Below are positions 13,629 to 16,100 of a stretch of 16,100 nucleotides of DNA, in pieces. Numbering within the stretch: the first letter of the stretch is position 1; each line of letters begins with the position of its first letter. Where the stretch lies: the NCBI GenBank assembly GCA_015485845.1, contig WFSU01000044.1, positions 1-16,100 on the forward strand. Direction: 5' to 3'. The stretch comes from Nitratifractor sp. Its GTDB lineage: Bacteria > Campylobacterota > Campylobacteria > Campylobacterales > Sulfurovaceae. The position numbers and the translations under genes were made by a program. The notes under the pieces are model-generated. The model worked only from the letters and a program-made list of their open reading frames with translations, was not told where the DNA came from and did no database searches.

Positions 13629-15029
13629 TTATGCTTCGACAACGAATTGCCCCATCATCCCGGCATCTTCATGCTCGAGAATATGGCAATGGTACATATA
13701 AGGTCTCTCTGCCGGTGCAAGATGGCGAAAGACCACCAGTATCTCCACTTTTTCCCGGGAGTAGACCAGCACAGTGTCTTTCAATCCTGTTTCATTGATC
13801 AGGGGGGTCTTCCCATCCCGGGAGAGGACTTTGAATCCAGTGCCGTGGACATGAAACGGATGGGGTCTCGGAGAGGGGTTCCAGATTTCCCAGATTTCGA
13901 ATGTATCCTTTTTGACCACTTCATCGATCCGATCCATCTGCATCTGTTTTTCATTGATCCCCAGATACCCCATAGCCATGTTGAGGGTAAATTGACGCCT
14001 TTTAGCTACTTTGGCATGAGCATAATCCTCGATCTTCACCAGTTTTTCCGGCAGCGTGGTGCGGATGGGTTTGCGGTCACGTACGACGATCTTGAGCAGA
14101 CGCTTCTGATCGAGTCCGTCCCCGAGGTAGAAGGTTTTTCCGGGGTGCTGGCTGAAGTCCATCACGATCTCAGCCCGTTCCCCGGGAGCGAGCATAAAGT
14201 TTTTCAAAGCCACCGGCTCCGGGAGGAGGCTGGAGTCGCTGGCGATCTGATGAAACAGATACCCCCCATCCAGCATCAGGTTGTAGATGCGGGCGTTGGA
14301 GCCGTTGAGGATGCGAAACCGCACCTGCTCCGGATCCACTTCGACGTACGGGTCGATCATACCGTTGACCAGACGGGTATCTCCGGTGACACCCATCATT
14401 GTGTCGTGCATCCCCTGCTTGTACATGAACTGTCCATCCGCATAAAATCGGCGATCCTGGATCACCAGTGGGATGTCGTTAACTCCATAATGATCAGGGA
14501 GCGGGAGGCGTGTGGATGCCGGGTCATCAATGATAAACAACCCGGCCATCCCCATAAAAACCTGCCGACCGGTCTGCCCCTTGGTATGGGGATGGTACCA
14601 GCAGGTACTGGCGTGCTGACCGATGGTCATGTCGGCCTGCCACGTTGTCCCTTTGGGGATGGTGCTGTGAGGGCCACCATCGCTGGTACCGGAGACTTTG
14701 AGCCCGTGCCAGTGGAGGGTCGTCATCTCATCGAGGTCATTCTGGACATTGATCCGTACTCGGTCGCCGTCGTGAACCCGGATGGTTTCCCCGAGATAGT
14801 CGGCATTGACGCCATAGGTGTCGGTGTCGACCCCTTTAAAAAACTGCTTTTCCCCTTCCTGAATCTTGAGGTCAAATATTTTGACTCCGTTTTTCATCCG
14901 ATACGATGCCAGTCTTGGGATCGGCAATTTCTGGCTGAACGGCTTGACCGAACTCTTCGTCCCGGCTTGACCGAGGAGAGGCACCAGCGCAAATGTCGTC
15001 CCTAATTTGAGAAAATTTCTTCGTTTCAT
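13629..15029 (-). CDS. Tat-exported multicopper oxidase (CueO/CopA-like)
   Basis: A 466-residue, three-cupredoxin multicopper oxidase. It has a twin-arginine signal (KRRNFLK, residues 2-8, then a hydrophobic stretch to about 22), so it is exported folded. All copper-ligand motifs are present: HWHG (H106, H108), WYHPH (H146, H148), HPFHVHG, and HCHILEHEDAGM (H447, C448, H449, H453, M458). The type 1 ligand set Cys-His-Met is thus complete. Such enzymes couple one-electron oxidation of Cu(I), other metals or phenols to four-electron reduction of oxygen. No long methionine-rich insert of the E. coli CueO kind is seen. The ATG at 15029 follows AAAGGAAAA. It leads an operon with two cytochromes c and has an operator shared with the two-component system. 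Confidence 0.95.
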   Translation of the reverse strand: MKRRNFLKLGTTFALVPLLGQAGTKSSVKPFSQKLPIPRLASYRMKNGVKIFDLKIQEGEKQFFKGVDTDTYGVNADYLGETIRVHDGDRVRINVQNDLDEMTTLHWHGLKVSGTSDGGPHSTIPKGTTWQADMTIGQHASTCWYHPHTKGQTGRQVFMGMAGLFIIDDPASTRLPLPDHYGVNDIPLVIQDRRFYADGQFMYKQGMHDTMMGVTGDTRLVNGMIDPYVEVDPEQVRFRILNGSNARIYNLMLDGGYLFHQIASDSSLLPEPVALKNFMLAPGERAEIVMDFSQHPGKTFYLGDGLDQKRLLKIVVRDRKPIRTTLPEKLVKIEDYAHAKVAKRRQFTLNMAMGYLGINEKQMQMDRIDEVVKKDTFEIWEIWNPSPRPHPFHVHGTGFKVLSRDGKTPLINETGLKDTVLVYSREKVEILVVFRHLAPAERPYMYHCHILEHEDAGMMGQFVVEA

Positions 15030-15054
15030 GGTTTTCCTTTTGTATGATATCCAG

Positions 15055-15086
15055 AGAATACCGTCTGTACGTGCATGTTTTGTGCA
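15055..15086 (-). promoter_or_regulatory. Operator and promoter of the multicopper oxidase operon
   Basis: Read on the minus strand: TGCAC (15086-15082), AAAACA, TGCAC (15075-15071), 10 nt, then TATTCT (15060-15055) as -10. This has the same spacing as the two sites between the response regulator and SHOCT genes. On the plus strand its 16 bp match the response-regulator site at 14 of 16 positions (GTGCATG-WWW-TGTGCA). Confidence 0.6.
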
Positions 15087-15194
15087 CGACTGAATATCGG
15101 TTTTTCACCAAAGAAGTTACGAAAACTCGAAAAACTCGTGATGGAAAATCGAACATTGATACTGGAGGCATGGTATGAATACTTTGGCGGATGA
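15084..15194 (+). pseudogene. 3' fragment of a DUF4160 gene
   Basis: The frame reads ARLNIGFSPKKLRKLEKLV and ends in EAWYEYFGG before the TGA at 15192-15194. This is the usual C-terminus of DUF4160 proteins (GFSPKELR.IE.LV...LLEAW.EYFG). The N-terminal half is missing: the frame is closed by a stop at 15045-15047, and the sequence before about 15084 is the multicopper oxidase promoter. The fragment overlaps the following DUF2442 gene by 20 nt, the normal arrangement of this gene pair, which is sometimes proposed to be a toxin-antitoxin module. Confidence 0.72.
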
Positions 15195-15441
15195 GAGGGT
15201 AAAGGACGTGCGGGTCGGAGAGGATACGCTGAGCGTGGATTTGATGGATGGTCGGACGATCATTGTCCCACTAGTGTGGTATCCCCGTCTCGACCATGCC
15301 ACCCCGGAATAACAACGCAACTGGCAGGTCTGCGGAGGAGGATATGGCATCGAGTGGGAAGCTATCGATGAACATCTGAGCGTCGAAGGGCTCCTGCGAG
15401 GAGCACCCACCCCTGTGCCTCGTGGTGAGCGGGCTGCGTGA
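15175..15441 (+). pseudogene. DUF2442 gene with internal stop
   Basis: The ATG at 15175 has GGAGG six bases upstream. The frame encodes VKDVRVGEDTLSVDLMDGRT, then VPLVWYPRLDHATPE, then an in-frame TAA at 15310-15312. It continues as QRNWQVCGGGYGIEWEAID to a TGA at 15439-15441. The two halves together match a full-length DUF2442 protein of about 88 residues, whose family shows ATPE-xR-xNW at this point. A single codon change is enough to explain the break. It could also be read through or be a sequencing error. Confidence 0.8.
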
Positions 15442-15469
15442 GTATACCCCTCAATCAATCAGAAAACGC

Positions 15470-15495
15470 GTAGGTCGGGGTGCCATCACCCCGAC
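15470..15495 (+). repeat. GTAG-headed REP-like hairpin
   Basis: GTAG (15470-15473) leads into a perfect 9-bp stem, GTCGGGGTG (15474-15482) and CACCCCGAC (15487-15495), with loop CCAT. The rest of 15442-15662 is AT-rich and shows no gene. A TATACT at 15596-15601 could be a -10 for the next gene. Confidence 0.6.
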
Positions 15496-15662
15496 ATCTG
15501 GGAGGATAACCAAAACGGTTGCAAATTTTGGTGTTTTTACAATAGTTCTGTTTTTTGTGTTCTGTTATTATGGAATATCAGGCCAAAAGTGCTATTATAC
15601 TCTTCAAATAAACAGTTATCTTTATTATGTATTGCTACACATTAAGATGTAAAAGGGAAAAA

Positions 15663-16019
15663 ATGTTTCATAAAATAACTTTACTACTAATTGCTCTACA
15701 GATATTATTCATTAGCTGTTATGCTAAAGAACCTACTATACCACCGAAAGACAAACAATTGCTCTCTAAAGATTTGTCTAAAAAAATAGTAATGCCCATT
15801 AACATACAAGCCATTGATCAAAATAGCTATTTGCTTTATGAAAATATTACATCTATGAATCGTCTGATACAACAATACAGAGCTAAAAAGACTAATACAT
15901 TTAAAACTAATTGTGTTGTTAAACATATTAATAGTAATGGAGTATTAAAAAAACTCAACCACTATGGACTGAAAGTCCATAGGTTCTTTCGTGGACTGAA
16001 AGTCCACTCTCTACTCTAA
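15663..16019 (+). CDS. AT-rich putative lipoprotein with repeat-derived tail
   Basis: A 118-residue product of unknown function. The N-terminus is a signal peptide (MFHKITLLLIALQILFISC), with FISC as a possible lipobox, or cleavage near CYA|KE. The mature part begins KEPTIPPKDKQLL and has no motif I recognise. The ATG at 15663 follows AAGGGAAAAA. Its base composition is much more AT-rich than the rest of the window, suggesting transfer. The last ~20 residues (HYGLKVHRFF, then RGLKVHSLL) are encoded by the two hairpins at 15964-16007 and are not natural protein sequence. The original C-terminus was therefore probably lost when the IS200-type element entered. Confidence 0.55.
   Translation: MFHKITLLLIALQILFISCYAKEPTIPPKDKQLLSKDLSKKIVMPINIQAIDQNSYLLYENITSMNRLIQQYRAKKTNTFKTNCVVKHINSNGVLKKLNHYGLKVHRFFRGLKVHSLL
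15964..16007. repeat. Tandem hairpins at the IS200/IS605-type transposase end
   Basis: ATGGACTGAAAGTCCAT (15964-15980) and GTGGACTGAAAGTCCAC (15991-16007). Each has a 7-bp stem and GAA loop. They differ only in the outermost base pair, which changes on both sides (A-T to G-C). Subterminal hairpins of this kind are recognised by Y1 transposases, and the transposase stop lies four bases further on. Confidence 0.8.
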
Positions 16020-16100
16020 AATCATTGTCCCCGTATCCCGATTGGAGGGGGTTCGGTGGTGCTCGAGGTATTCATCCACCATCTCCTGGGTCACATTCCC
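16011..16100 (-). CDS. tnpA: IS200/IS605-family transposase TnpA (C-terminal fragment)
   Basis: Only the last 29 codons are inside the window, read from 16100 to the TAG at 16013-16011. They encode GNVTQEMVDEYLEHHR followed by a short tail ending MILE. G-x-V-T-x-E-M-I-x-x-YLEHH is the typical end of IS200/IS605 Y1 transposases, which move single-stranded DNA by recognising hairpins near the ends. The catalytic HUH and Tyr residues lie outside the window, so whether it is intact is unknown. Confidence 0.75.
   Translation of the reverse strand, partial: GNVTQEMVDEYLEHHRTPSNRDTGTMILE

Noticed and set aside
13389..15005. Plus-strand open frame of 538 codons
   Set aside because: It is antisense to the multicopper oxidase, whose copper motifs and signal peptide are unmistakable. 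It is a composition shadow without recognisable domains.

Overview
The window looks like a chromosomal segment of a free-living bacterium, most likely Campylobacterota (a Sulfuricurvum-, Sulfurovum- or Nitratifractor-like lineage). This is inferred from a histidine kinase with a THELNTP H-box and no HAMP domain, promoters that are mostly an extended -10 with a poor -35, and the density of c-di-GMP and PAS sensor proteins. No rRNA or other strict marker is present, so the taxonomy is tentative. Most of the window is of moderate GC; about 15.5-15.96 kb is strikingly AT-rich and looks acquired.

Layout. (1) 1-6110, plus strand: the end of a ModA-like periplasmic binding protein, overlapping a membrane sensor with a degenerate GGDEF and a largely intact EAL domain. 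Then comes a large cytoplasmic FIST-PAS-PAS-PAS-GGDEF-EAL protein. (2) 6111-6941, minus: PPK2 polyphosphate kinase, stop to stop with the previous gene. (3) 6981-8106: a TTG-started metallo-beta-lactamase-fold gene bracketed by two copies of a complex multi-hairpin repeat. (4) 8142-10878, minus: an OmpR-type response regulator and histidine kinase, then accD. (5) 10879-12249: a control region with paired direct-repeat operators and a 55-bp foldback insertion, a small SHOCT-domain membrane protein and a DUF4395-like membrane protein. (6) 12255-12774: a hairpin cluster (REPIN-like) and a 266-bp palindromic insertion (MITE) that cuts the end off a cytochrome c gene. (7) 12772-15029, minus: an operon of a Tat-exported multicopper oxidase and two tandem cytochromes c, the second truncated by the MITE. 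(8) 15084-16100: relics of a DUF4160/DUF2442 gene pair, an AT-rich putative lipoprotein gene with a repeat-derived tail, and the 3' end of an IS200/IS605-type transposase with its hairpins.

How the genes work together. The most informative signal is regulatory. The arrangement TGCAC-N6-TGCAC, followed by exactly 10 nt and a -10-like hexamer, occurs three times: upstream of the response-regulator operon, divergently upstream of the SHOCT gene, and upstream of the multicopper oxidase-cytochrome operon. This predicts that the two-component system autoregulates and controls the other two units. A copper or periplasmic redox stress circuit is a reasonable guess from the multicopper oxidase, but the stimulus is not shown by the sequence.

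The second theme is repeats. At least four families of small palindromic elements are present, several with compensating base changes between copies. One has demonstrably broken a gene and left a reconstructable 3-bp target duplication.
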